Assembly (NCBI GenBank): GCA_041477815.1
Contig: JBGOUV010000048.1
Coordinates: 1-24,829 of the forward strand
Origin: JBGOUV01 sp041477815
GTDB taxonomy: Bacteria; Acidobacteriota; Terriglobia; Bryobacterales; JACQDG01
Length of the DNA stretch: 24,829 nucleotides
Direction: 5' to 3'
In this document: positions 8,500-15,444 of the stretch, piece by piece
Layout of the letters: each line of letters starts with the position of its first letter
Position numbering within the stretch: position 1 is the stretch's first letter
The notes under the pieces: model-generated
The model's input: the letters and a program-made list of their open reading frames with translations, nothing else
Database searches by the model: none
What the model was told of the DNA's origin: nothing
Position numbers and translations under genes: made by a program

Positions 8500-8721
8500 T
8501 CAGGCGGCGTATCGGATGACTTCGAGCTCGGCGGACTTGTCGACCGCGCCAAGGAGTAGGTCAACTCTCGACATGGTGCCCTGCTCTAGTTCCGTGTCAC
8601 CACACTGCCGGCACTGCAGAACCGGAAGCGCCTTCAAGATCACGATCGTCGAATCACCAATCTTGAACGGCAGGTCGGTGACTCGGGCCTCCAACAAGCC
8701 TCCACATACCCTGCATCTCAT
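8500..8721 (-). CDS. YgiT-type zinc-finger protein (MqsA N-terminal-like)
   Basis: The start is ATG 8721, preceded 7 nt upstream by a strong ribosome site (GAGGAGGG, 8729-8736). The frame is open to GTG 8955, but the extension has no recognisable domain. The 73-residue product starts MRCRVCGG and has a second pair, CRQCGD, about 34 residues later, giving a CxxC...CxxC zinc site with the I-x-P-V-x-x-C context of the YgiT-type finger family. Such proteins are typically antitoxin-like partners of MqsR or DUF4258 toxins, and some carry a C-terminal DNA-binding domain, absent here. No intact toxin is adjacent: upstream is a gap and downstream is the peroxiredoxin. It therefore looks like an orphan antitoxin or a survivor of a decayed module. 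Role in DNA binding is unproven. Confidence 0.82.
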   Translation of the reverse strand: MRCRVCGGLLEARVTDLPFKIGDSTIVILKALPVLQCRQCGDTELEQGTMSRVDLLLGAVDKSAELEVIRYAA

Positions 8722-8891
8722 CCGGTCACCCTCCTCGGGAACCCCGTTCCTTGATTGGATGGAAACCTTACCATTGTAGTCTGCCCCGTCGGCATGCGGA
8801 ATGAGAGCCAGAGGGCGATGCGGGCGCCCGGCTGAAGCAGAGGGGAGGCTGGTCAGGGCGAGACGTAACCGCTGATTTCGCAAGGAGATAT

Positions 8892-8911
8892 CGAGCGCAA
8901 ATTTGCGCTCG
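8892..8911. promoter_or_regulatory. Perfect 20-bp palindrome, possible operator
   Basis: The bases CGAGCGCAAATTTGCGCTCG read identically on both strands. A palindrome this long with an AT-rich centre is typical of a dimeric repressor site. It lies 170 nt upstream of the zinc-finger gene start and about 230 nt upstream of the UPF0175 gene, so either could be controlled; binding is inference. Confidence 0.4.
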
Positions 8912-8938
8912 GTGGGAAATAGGCGCCACTTGGTCGTA

Positions 8939-9060
8939 TCACGCCCCTTCCGCACAGGTGGAATCTACTTTGACGTCCCAGAGGACCGGTTGCCGGAAGG
9001 TTGGAAGTCGGATGTGCCTCGGAACGATAGATCCCGGTGAACGCCCATCGCGTCGAGGGG
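8939..9060 (-). pseudogene. Possible remnant of a DUF5615-like toxin gene
   Basis: On the minus strand the peptide DGRSPGSIVPRHIRLP followed by PVLWDVKVDSTCAE resembles the C-terminal half of DUF5615 proteins, including the intact one at 17981-18334 (NGSSPGLFLIPQSVP and LVLIGVTSEAAE). At nucleotide level, 9031-9048 matches 18097-18114 at 17 of 18 bases. There is no N-terminal half or catalytic Asp, so if real this is a decayed fragment. The alternative is a chance match. Confidence 0.25.
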
Positions 9061-9119
9061 CGAGTTCGGCACGAGGTACGGTTTCCATCTGGCCGCTAAT
9101 TTCTGCGTTCCTGGCTCGG

Positions 9120-9125
9120 TACAAT
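9120..9125 (+). promoter_or_regulatory. Candidate -10 hexamer before the UPF0175 gene
   Basis: TACAAT sits 17 nt upstream of the ATG at 9143. No convincing -35 hexamer is visible at the usual distance, so the call rests on the -10 match and position only. Confidence 0.3.
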
Positions 9126-9142
9126 CAAAGACAGGCCGAATC

Positions 9143-9420
9143 ATGCCGATAACCGTCACCCTGGAGATCCCGGAAGACCTTGCGGCTCTGCTAGGCTCCG
9201 GCGGTCGCGACCTCTCTCGCGCGGCTCTGGAAGCCCTCGCGGTCGAAGGGTATCGCGCCAGGCGTTTGTCTGACGCCCAATTTCGGCGTCTTCTCGGGCT
9301 GAGCCGCTTGGAAGCCGATGGCCTGCTCAAAGCGCACGGCGTTTGGTTGGACTACACATCGACGACTTTAACCGTGAGGGCGAAGCGCATCGCCGGAGCC
9401 GCCAGCGGCCGGAACGATGA
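9143..9420 (+). pseudogene. UPF0175 antitoxin, frameshifted
   Basis: UPF0175 proteins are small antitoxins or DNA-binding partners of PIN-domain toxins. Residues 1-72 are a good match: ITVTLEIPEDLAALLG, DLSRAALEALAVEGYR, FRRLLGLSRLEADGLLKAHG and VWLDYT. After DYT (near 9356-9358) this frame runs on to 9529 as unrelated sequence. The next frame instead encodes the expected tail IDDFNREGEAHRR and stops at TGA 9418-9420, overlapping the toxin ATG as ATGA, the usual arrangement of these pairs. A one-base loss (ACC ATC becoming ACATC) explains it. Either the gene is broken or the sequence has an error. The uncorrected product would have 128 residues with a scrambled C-terminus. Confidence 0.85.
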
Positions 9421-9901
9421 TCGTTGTCGCGGATACCTCTCCGCTGAATTATTTGATCCTCATCGGCGCCGTGGACCTCCTGCCCTCTCTTTACGGGTCC
9501 ATCTACACTGCTCCTGCTTGCGTCTCTGAACTAACCGCGCCGGGAGCTCCGGAAGAGGTCAGGCGGTGGTTTGAGAATCGGCCCGGTTGGATGGTGACGA
9601 CGGCCCCAGAGGAGGTCAATGATCCGCGCTTGGCCCATCTCGATTGGGGAGAGCGAGAAGCGATCTCACTTGCCTTGCAACTCCGCGCAGATCTAGTCCT
9701 CATTTTGATGAACGAGACGGAAGACTGGCGGCAGAAGCTTGCGGTCTCAGTGTCGCTGGTACGCTTCGAGTACTGGCAGAAGGAGCTGCAATCGGCGCGG
9801 TCAATCTCAAGGAAGCTTTCGCCCGGCTGCGGCGCACGACCTTCCGCGCAGATCCTCGCTTGATGGAGTTGCTGCTGGGGGACAAAGAAGGGACCGGCTA
9901 A
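9417..9901 (+). pseudogene. PIN-domain toxin, frameshifted
   Basis: PIN-domain toxins are Mg-dependent ribonucleases. The N-terminal part from ATG 9417 is typical: VVADTSPLNYL with the first catalytic Asp at residue 6, then LTAPGAPEEVRRW and LDWGEREAISLALQLRADLVL. Near 9705-9712 the frame is lost. The true C-terminal half continues in another frame (DERDGRLAAEACGLSVAGT, then VLAEGAAIGAVNLKEAFA and LMELLLGDKEG) to a TAA at 9899-9901. The unshifted frame ends at 9863 with unrelated sequence and lacks the later catalytic acids. Comparison with the family wording (VLMDERDGR) suggests loss of about four bases or gain of one. With the antitoxin also broken, the module is probably inactive. The end overlaps the stop of the convergent queG. 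Confidence 0.85.
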
Positions 9902-10926
9902 CCAGCCGCTCCCAAGCGACCCAGCCCCCACCGGGCGTGCTCTCGGACCAGCTCAGAAGGGTGCTCCGCCAGTTTCTCGAGAGCCGGCACGAAACCAGGA
10001 TTGCCGGAGTTTCCCAGAGCCACCGCGACATTGCGGAGAAAGCCCGCATAGCGCGCACGGTTAACCGGACTGGACCCGAACGCCTCACCGAATTCCTCTT
10101 CGCTCAGGGCGGCCAGACGGTCCAGCGGGGGCGCGGCTTCGCGGGGTGCGAAGGCGGGGTCGTCGCTGGCCGGGGCGCGGCGATTCCAGGGGCAGACGTC
10201 CTGGCAGATGTCGCAGCCGAAGACGTGAGGGCCCGCCCGCGCGCGATGCTCTTCCGGGATCGAGCCGCGCAGCTCGATGGTCCAGTAGGAGATGCAAAGG
10301 CGCGAGTCCAGCACGCCGGCCGGCAGGAGGGCCTGGGTCGGACAGGCCTCGATGCACCGGGTACAGGAGCCGCAGCGGCCGGGCGGCGGAGAGTCGGGCT
10401 CCAGGTCGAGCGAGGTGAGGATCTCTCCCAGGAATACCCAGGAGCCGATCTGTTGGTTGATCAGGCAGGTATTCTTGGCGATCCAGCCGAGTCCGGCGCG
10501 CTGGGCCAGCGCCCGCTCCAGGACCGGCGCCGTATCGACACATATCTTCCACTCGAATTCGGCGAACGCCAGGAGCCGGTCCACCAGCTCGCGCATCCGT
10601 AGGCGCATGATGTCATGGTAGTCGTCGCCCCAGGCGTAACGGGAGATCCAGGCGCGGTCGTCGAGGTCCCACGCGGTGGAGTAGGGAGCCGGCGTGTTAT
10701 ATAGCAGCCCGAGGCAGATGACGGAATGGGCGGAGGGGAGCAGGGTCCGGACATCGGCGCGCCTCTCGGCCCGGCGGCCGTACAGGTAGGTCATCTCGCC
10801 GGCGTAGCCCTGGGCCAGCCACTGGGCGTATTGCTGAGATTCCTCCACCGGGTCGGCCGTGGTGATGCCGGCCAGCTGAAATCCGGCGGCGCGGGCGAGG
10901 GACTTGACCTGGCTATTCAGACGCAC
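9898..10926 (-). CDS. queG: Epoxyqueuosine reductase QueG
   Basis: QueG carries out the last step of queuosine synthesis, the cobalamin-dependent reduction of epoxyqueuosine to queuosine in tRNA. The start is taken as GTG 10926, 14 nt inside the end of the upstream amidohydrolase gene, with AAGGTGG in front; the longer in-frame ATG at 10977 adds 17 residues unlike the family. The 342-residue product has the N-terminal cobalamin-binding domain, the active-site segment VDTAPVLERALAQRAGLGWI with the catalytic Asp, followed by KNT, two [4Fe-4S] motifs (CGSCTRCIEACPTQA and CDICQDVCPWN), and a C-terminal HEAT-like repeat (RNVAVALGNSGNPG, LVREHARWGLGRLG). All cluster cysteines are present. It is the last gene of the minus-strand operon. 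Confidence 0.93.
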   Translation of the reverse strand: MRLNSQVKSLARAAGFQLAGITTADPVEESQQYAQWLAQGYAGEMTYLYGRRAERRADVRTLLPSAHSVICLGLLYNTPAPYSTAWDLDDRAWISRYAWGDDYHDIMRLRMRELVDRLLAFAEFEWKICVDTAPVLERALAQRAGLGWIAKNTCLINQQIGSWVFLGEILTSLDLEPDSPPPGRCGSCTRCIEACPTQALLPAGVLDSRLCISYWTIELRGSIPEEHRARAGPHVFGCDICQDVCPWNRRAPASDDPAFAPREAAPPLDRLAALSEEEFGEAFGSSPVNRARYAGFLRNVAVALGNSGNPGFVPALEKLAEHPSELVREHARWGLGRLGAAG

Positions 10927-12472
10927 TGCGCCGCACCACCTTGCCCGGCCGCGCCTCGGTAGGCTGACCCCCTTCAATCACCGGCACGCCATTCACCAGG
11001 ACATAGTCGAACCCGACCGCGTACTGGTGCGGCTTCTCAAACGTCGCCAGGTCCCCGACCTTGGCCGGATCGAAGATCACCAGGTCGGCCCAGAAGCCTT
11101 CCCGGACCAGTCCCCGGTCGCGAAGACCGAAGGTGCGGGCGGGCAGGGCGGTCATCTTGCGGATCGCTTCTGGCAGGGTGATGACGCCCATCTCCCGGAC
11201 ATACTTGCCGAGGACCCGCGCGTTGGTGCCGTAGGCGCGGGGATGCGGGACGCCGGCGCCAAACTCCGGGATGCCGGCGTCGCTGGCCACGGCGGCGTTC
11301 GGGTAGCGCAAAATGCGCTCCACGTCGCGGGGGCCCATCGAGTCGTAGACCATCTGGGCGCCGCCGGCAAGCTGGATCTCCAGCACCGTCTCGAATTCCT
11401 GCATGAGCTTCGGCTGGCGGCCCTTCTCGCGGGCGATCTGGTAGATGGTCTTACCCTCCAGCTTGGGGTCGTGGGCGCAGCGGGCGACGTGGGCGAAGTC
11501 GAGATGCTTGCGGCCGTGATGACGGCCCCAGCGGTCCTTCATCTCGCCGAGGACCTTGGCGCGGGTGGCGGGGTCGGTGAGGCGCTTGCGGATCGCCTCG
11601 GCGCCGTCGGCCAGGGCCCAGCTTGGGATCAGCATGCCGATGCCGGTCGACGAGGAGGTGTAGGGATACTGGTCGACCACCACGTCGATGCCCTCGCGGC
11701 GGGCGGCCTCCACGGCGGCCAGGGTCTTCTCGCTCCGGCCCCACAGGCGGCGGTTGTCGATCTTGAAATGCGAGAGCTCGACCGGCATATGGGCTTCGCG
11801 GCCCACCCGGATCGCTTCGGCGATGGCCTCCAGCACCTGCTCGCCCTCGTCGCGCATGTGGCTCGCGTAGACCCCTCCGTGGCGTCCGGCTACCTTGGCC
11901 AGCTCTACTACCTCGTCACTCGATGCATAAGTTCCAGGAATATAGATGAGGCCGGTGGAGAAGCCTACGGCGCCCTCCTGCATGGCGCGATCCACCAGGA
12001 CCCGCATCTTCTCCAGCTCCTCGGGGGTGGGGGCCCGGTTGGCCGTACCCATCACTGCCGCGCGCACGCTGTTGTGGCCGATGAGCGACGCCAGGTTGAT
12101 GGCCGCGCCCTTCTGCTCGATCTCGGTGAAGTAGCGGGCCAGGTCGGTGCGCGAGCCGCCGCAGTTGCCGGTGACCAGGGTGGTAACGCCGTCGGCGAGG
12201 AAGTTGCGGGCGGCGGGACGCTCCAGGATGGCCCCTTCGATGTGCGTGTGGACGTCGATGAACCCGGGGGCGACGATGCGCTCCTGGGCGTCGATCACGC
12301 GCGCAGCCGGGGCTTCGCCGATCCGCCCGATGGCGATGATCTTGCCGCCGGCGATGGCGATGTCGGCCCGGTACCAGGGGTTGCCGGTGCCGTCGAGGAG
12401 GCGGGCGTTGCGGATGACCAGGTCGGGCTGGAGGGGCGCTGCGACCAAGGCGAGTAAGCCGAGCAGCAGCAT
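10913..12472 (-). CDS. N-acyl-D-amino-acid deacylase family amidohydrolase
   Basis: The 519-residue protein belongs to the amidohydrolase superfamily, D-aminoacylase branch, which hydrolyses N-acyl-D-amino acids or related D-residue dipeptides with a zinc centre. Metal-ligand motifs are visible in order: DVHTH (H75, H77), TGNCGG (C104), SHMRDEG, SHFKID, and a late SDAGIPEFG with the catalytic Asp. Residues 1-12 (MLLLGLLALVAA) look like a short signal peptide, which suggests export and a role on peptidoglycan-derived or environmental D-amino acids. The ATG lies 1 nt after the nadK stop, and its end overlaps queG by 14 nt, so it is translated within the same operon. The exact substrate cannot be read from the sequence; D-glutamate deacylase or dihydroorotase-like activity are alternatives. 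Confidence 0.9.
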   Translation of the reverse strand: MLLLGLLALVAAPLQPDLVIRNARLLDGTGNPWYRADIAIAGGKIIAIGRIGEAPAARVIDAQERIVAPGFIDVHTHIEGAILERPAARNFLADGVTTLVTGNCGGSRTDLARYFTEIEQKGAAINLASLIGHNSVRAAVMGTANRAPTPEELEKMRVLVDRAMQEGAVGFSTGLIYIPGTYASSDEVVELAKVAGRHGGVYASHMRDEGEQVLEAIAEAIRVGREAHMPVELSHFKIDNRRLWGRSEKTLAAVEAARREGIDVVVDQYPYTSSSTGIGMLIPSWALADGAEAIRKRLTDPATRAKVLGEMKDRWGRHHGRKHLDFAHVARCAHDPKLEGKTIYQIAREKGRQPKLMQEFETVLEIQLAGGAQMVYDSMGPRDVERILRYPNAAVASDAGIPEFGAGVPHPRAYGTNARVLGKYVREMGVITLPEAIRKMTALPARTFGLRDRGLVREGFWADLVIFDPAKVGDLATFEKPHQYAVGFDYVLVNGVPVIEGGQPTEARPGKVVRRSASE

Positions 12473-12473
12473 C

Positions 12474-13352
12474 TCAGCTTTCGCCCCACTTCATCTTGTT
12501 GCGCAAGACCTCGAAAAAGCGCACCCGCTGCGGCTGGATCAGATGGACCTTATGTGGAGATACCGAGCAGCGAACGCGGTCGCGGCTGTGCAACTCCCTG
12601 CCCACCTGGCCGTCCACCGTTAGGTAGGAGGAGTCGTTGGCGCTGTTCAGGACGATCTCCACCTGGGCGGTGTCGGGAAGCACCACCGGCCGGTTGGTCA
12701 GGGTGTGGGGGCAGATGGGGGTCACCACCATCGCCGAGACCGAGGGGAAGATTACCGGTCCGCCGGCCGAAAGCGAGTACGCCGTGGAGCCGGTGGGGGT
12801 CGACACGATCAGGCCGTCGGCGCGGTAGCTGCACACAAACTCCTCGTCCACGTAGGCATCCAGGTCGATCACGCGGGCCATGGCCGCCTTGTTGACCACC
12901 AGGTCGTTGAGGGCGTCCCAGGAGGCGATCACCGCGCCGTCGCGCACCAACTGCCCGCGCAGCATGGTGCGGCACTGGAGGTGGTACTCCCCGCGGAGGA
13001 CGCCTTCGAGCACCGCATACAGCTCGTGGGTACCGGTGGTCATGAGGAAGCCGAGGCCGCCCAGGTTGACCGCTAAGAGAGGAATATTGTGCCCGCCGGC
13101 GGCGCGGGCGGCGGCGAGCAGGGTCCCGTCGCCCCCGAGTACGATCAGCAGGTCCGCCCAGCTTGCCAGCTCCTCGCGCCGGAGGCCCTCGCCGGAGCCG
13201 AGATACCCTGCCGTTTGCAGGTCGTAGCGACACGCCAAGCCCCGGGCGGCCAGCCATTCGAGGACCCCCGGGGCGAGGTCCTTAATGTCAGGCTGGCGCG
13301 GCTTCGACACCAGCCCGATCCGCCCGAATCTTACTGTTTCCGGAACCGGCAT
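12474..13352 (-). CDS. nadK: NAD kinase
   Basis: NadK phosphorylates NAD to NADP using ATP or polyphosphate. The 292-residue product shows the diagnostic LGGDGTLL motif near residues 72-79, NLGGLGFL, the NAD-binding LNDLVVNK, and TPTGSTAYSLSAGGP, followed by the beta-rich C-terminal domain (TVDGQVG). Length is normal for the family. The ATG at 13352 lies 22 nt inside the end of tlyA, and the stop is 1 nt before the next ATG, so translation is coupled at both ends. The tlyA-nadK order is conserved in many bacteria, commonly with recN next; recN is not in the window. Confidence 0.95.
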   Translation of the reverse strand: MPVPETVRFGRIGLVSKPRQPDIKDLAPGVLEWLAARGLACRYDLQTAGYLGSGEGLRREELASWADLLIVLGGDGTLLAAARAAGGHNIPLLAVNLGGLGFLMTTGTHELYAVLEGVLRGEYHLQCRTMLRGQLVRDGAVIASWDALNDLVVNKAAMARVIDLDAYVDEEFVCSYRADGLIVSTPTGSTAYSLSAGGPVIFPSVSAMVVTPICPHTLTNRPVVLPDTAQVEIVLNSANDSSYLTVDGQVGRELHSRDRVRCSVSPHKVHLIQPQRVRFFEVLRNKMKWGES

Positions 13353-14152
13353 CCGTATACCAGGAACTCCCGGTTGCCTTCCGCGCCCGGCACCGGGGAC
13401 TCCATCGCCTCCACCTGCTCAAACCCCAGGCTTTGAACGGCCCGGCTCACCTTCTCCACCACCTCCTGGTGGACCCGCGGGTCGCGCACGATCCCTCCCT
13501 TTCCAACCTGCTCCCGACCGGCCTCGAACTGGGGTTTGGCGAGCACGACCATGCGGCTGCCGGGGTGCAGGAATTGGGCCAACGCGGGCAATATCAACGT
13601 CACCGAGATGAAGCTGACATCACAGGTTACCAGATCCACCGCCTCGCCGACGGCGTCCCAGGCCAGATACCGGGCGTTGGTCCGCTCCCGGACCGCCACC
13701 CGGGGGTCCTGGCGCAAACGCCAGTCGAGCTGGCCGGTCCCGACGTCGACCGCGTAGACCCGGCAGGCGCCACGCTGGAGCAGGCAGTCGGTGAAGCCAC
13801 CGGTCGAGGAGCCGACATCCAGGCACACCGCCTCGCGCACGTCCACGGCGTACCGGTCCAGCGCGGCTTCGAGTTTCAGGCCGCCCCGGCCCACGTACTG
13901 GAGGGCGGGGCCGACTACCGCTACTACGGCGTCCGCCGGAACCAACTGCCCCGGCTTAGCCGCCTTCTGGCCACCCACCAGAATTTGACCGGCCAGGAGC
14001 AGGGCTTGGGCCTTCTCGCGGGACTCGGCCAGACCACGCTCGACGAGGAGCCGATCGACGCGGATCTTGCTCGCGTGCTTGGCGGGAGGGAGCCGGCCAG
14101 GGGGCCGGCTGCGACCCGGGGGGGCCGCCCCACCGGTGTCAGCCGGATTCAT
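13331..14152 (-). CDS. tlyA: TlyA-family rRNA methyltransferase (S4 + FtsJ)
   Basis: TlyA-type proteins are SAM-dependent 2'-O-methyltransferases of 16S and 23S rRNA; some also show haemolysin activity. An S4 RNA-binding domain (KIRVDRLLVERGLAESREKA, residues about 29-90) is followed by the FtsJ-like fold with LDVGSSTGGFTDCLLQRGA, YAVDVGTGQLDW, DLVTCDVSFIS and VVLAKPQFEAG. The ATG overlaps the ispA stop (ATGA). The first 28 residues, rich in Pro, Gly and Arg (NPADTGGAAPPGRSRPPGR), are not typical of TlyA and are encoded by a dispersed palindromic repeat; without them the protein would start at the usual place next to KIRVDRLL. No good internal start codon is visible there, so the extension is probably translated. 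Confidence 0.93.
   Translation of the reverse strand: MNPADTGGAAPPGRSRPPGRLPPAKHASKIRVDRLLVERGLAESREKAQALLLAGQILVGGQKAAKPGQLVPADAVVAVVGPALQYVGRGGLKLEAALDRYAVDVREAVCLDVGSSTGGFTDCLLQRGACRVYAVDVGTGQLDWRLRQDPRVAVRERTNARYLAWDAVGEAVDLVTCDVSFISVTLILPALAQFLHPGSRMVVLAKPQFEAGREQVGKGGIVRDPRVHQEVVEKVSRAVQSLGFEQVEAMESPVPGAEGNREFLVYGCRFRKQ
14091..14132. repeat. Dispersed GC-rich palindromic repeat, copy 2, inside the tlyA 5' end
   Basis: Bases 14091-14122 match 4014-4045 in inverted orientation at 30 of 32 positions, including the palindrome AGCCGGCC-AGGG-GGCCGGCT (14091-14110). The second block of the element, GGGGGGGCCGCCCCA type, is at 14118-14132. This copy is inside the tlyA reading frame and accounts for most of its atypical N-terminal extension. 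Confidence 0.75.
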
Positions 14153-15036
14153 GTGTGCCGGTCCACGATCAGACGGGCCAGTTGCCGCAGCCCCTCGGCG
14201 CGGTCCCCGAAGACGGCCAAAGCGTCCACGGCCCGCTCGTGGGCCTCGCCCGCCAACTCGCGGGAGCGCTCCACTCCGTAAAGCGCCGGAAAGGTGGCCT
14301 TCTGCTGTTGGGCGTCTTTGCCGGCCGTCTTCCCCAGACCGGCGCTCGACTCGGTCACGTCCAGCACGTCATCGACGATCTGGAAGGCCAGGCCGATTTG
14401 CGCGCCGAAGTCGCCCAGACCCTGCAACTGGGGGGCGGTGGCGCCGGCGAAGAGGCCACCGACCCGCACCGACGCCCGGATCATGGCCGCGGTCTTGGCG
14501 CGGTGGATGTAATGAAGGCGCTCAGCCACCACCGGTTGGCCTTCCGCCTCCAGGTCGGCCACCTGGCCGCCGATCATGCCGTCGACGGTGCCGGCGCCTT
14601 GGGCCAGCTCCCGGAGGATCGCCGCCTGCCGCGCCGGGTCGACGCCTTCCATCTCGGCCACGATCTGGAAGGCGCGCGTCAGCAGGGCGTCGCCGGCCAG
14701 GATGGCCATGGCTTCTCCGAACACCTTGTGACAGGTGGGCTTACCCCGGCGGGTGTCGTCGTTGTCGAGGGCGGGCAGGTCGTCGTGGATCAGCGAGTAG
14801 GTATGGATCATCTCCAGCGCGCAAGCGGGCGTCTCGATGCCCCGCGCGGCGCCCGAGACGGCGGCGGCGGCCTCCAGACAAAGCATCGGCCGGATCCGCT
14901 TGCCGCCGGCGAACAGGCTGTAACGCATGGCCCGGTGGATCGTAGCGGGATAGGCGGTTTCGGGAGGAGTCAGGCAGTCCAGGGCCCGGTCTATACGGGC
15001 CTGCTGCCGGCGGAGATGATCCTGGAACGTGGGCAC
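14149..15036 (-). CDS. ispA: Polyprenyl (farnesyl) diphosphate synthase
   Basis: The enzyme condenses isopentenyl diphosphate with allylic diphosphates, usually to farnesyl or geranylgeranyl diphosphate, for quinone, undecaprenyl and hopanoid synthesis. The 295-residue protein has both Asp-rich motifs: HDDLPALDNDDTRRG (first, of the DDxxxxD type common in bacterial short-chain enzymes) and QIVDDVLDVT (second). Also visible are GGKRIRPML and YSLIHDDLPA. The GTG at 15036 is the start and lies 20 nt after an inverted repeat; no strong ribosome site is visible. The xseB-ispA-(dxs)-tlyA-nadK order is a known conserved cluster; dxs is missing here. Chain length cannot be set with certainty. Confidence 0.94.
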   Translation of the reverse strand: MPTFQDHLRRQQARIDRALDCLTPPETAYPATIHRAMRYSLFAGGKRIRPMLCLEAAAAVSGAARGIETPACALEMIHTYSLIHDDLPALDNDDTRRGKPTCHKVFGEAMAILAGDALLTRAFQIVAEMEGVDPARQAAILRELAQGAGTVDGMIGGQVADLEAEGQPVVAERLHYIHRAKTAAMIRASVRVGGLFAGATAPQLQGLGDFGAQIGLAFQIVDDVLDVTESSAGLGKTAGKDAQQQKATFPALYGVERSRELAGEAHERAVDALAVFGDRAEGLRQLARLIVDRHT

Positions 15037-15055
15037 CGGCTAAAACCCCAGAATG

Positions 15056-15127
15056 CACCGCAGAGGACGCCGAGTACACAGAGGAAGAAAAAGGGGGTTC
15101 TCTGTGACCTCGGCGTACTGTGCGGTG
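15056..15127. repeat. Imperfect inverted repeat between xseB and ispA
   Basis: The arms 15056-15084 and 15099-15127 pair at about 24 of 29 positions, around a short A/G-rich loop. The wording (CACCGCAGAGGACGCCGAG ... CTCTGTG) resembles the ACCGCAGAGG/CCTCTGTGG palindromes dispersed in many bacterial genomes, from general recollection. It fills most of the only sizeable gap within the operon (15037-15154) and could attenuate or process the transcript before ispA. Confidence 0.7.
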
Positions 15128-15154
15128 AAATTCCCGGTTTCAAGCAAGCTCAAC

Positions 15155-15403
15155 CTAGCGTTCTCCCTCTTCCAACTCGAACGGCTGCGCCTCCATCTTG
15201 CCCTGGCGCTTGAGCAAGACCTCCACGCGCATTTCCGCCGCGCTAAGCTGCTGGCGGCAGCTCTCGCTCAACTCCGTCGCTTTCTCAAACAGCTCGATCG
15301 ACCGCTCCAGGGCCAGGTCGCCGCTCTCCAGCTCTTTGACGATCTTTTCCAACTGGTCGAGAGCGGCTTCGAAGGAGGCGGGCTTTGCGGGGACGTCGGC
15401 CAT
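15155..15403 (-). CDS. xseB: Exodeoxyribonuclease VII small subunit
   Basis: XseB is the small subunit of exonuclease VII, a single-strand DNA exonuclease in repair. The 82-residue protein is normal in length and contains the family core SFEAALDQLEKIVKELESGD, LALERSIELFEKATEL and CRQQLSAAEMRVEVLL; it is predicted to be almost wholly helical. It is the first gene of the minus-strand operon, 118 nt upstream of ispA. The large subunit xseA, often adjacent, is not here: the upstream neighbour is divergent and unrelated. A TACAAT hexamer lies about 10 nt before the ATG, which would give a very short leader. Confidence 0.93.
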   Translation of the reverse strand: MADVPAKPASFEAALDQLEKIVKELESGDLALERSIELFEKATELSESCRQQLSAAEMRVEVLLKRQGKMEAQPFELEEGER

Positions 15404-15413
15404 TTAGAAGGAC

Positions 15414-15439
15414 ATTGTAACAGCGGACGGGGCTATAAT
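15414..15439. promoter_or_regulatory. Divergent -10 elements between xseB and the 706-residue gene
   Basis: TATAAT at 15434-15439 reads towards the plus-strand gene, whose ATG is 5 nt later, so transcription would begin at or next to the start codon. On the other strand, TACAAT (15419-15414) reads towards xseB with the ATG 10 nt later. The two starts are only 41 nt apart, so the promoters would overlap. No clear -35 is seen for either. Confidence 0.45.
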
Positions 15440-15444
15440 TGCTC

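Larger units (their letters stand above)
8722..9142. other. Gap of 421 bases without a supported gene
   Basis: No full-length gene is supported here. The stretch holds a perfect 20-bp palindrome (8892-8911), a possible fragment of a DUF5615-like toxin on the minus strand (about 8939-9060), and a -10-like TACAAT (9120-9125) before the UPF0175 gene. Open frames on both strands cover parts of it but match no family I recognise. Confidence 0.55.

Noticed and set aside
10904..12457. Plus-strand open frame of 517 codons
   Set aside because: It mirrors the D-aminoacylase gene on the minus strand, which carries all metal-ligand motifs.
15439..15444. TTG 15439 as start of the 706-residue gene
   Set aside because: The codon overlaps the TATAAT hexamer, and ATG 15445 follows two codons later.
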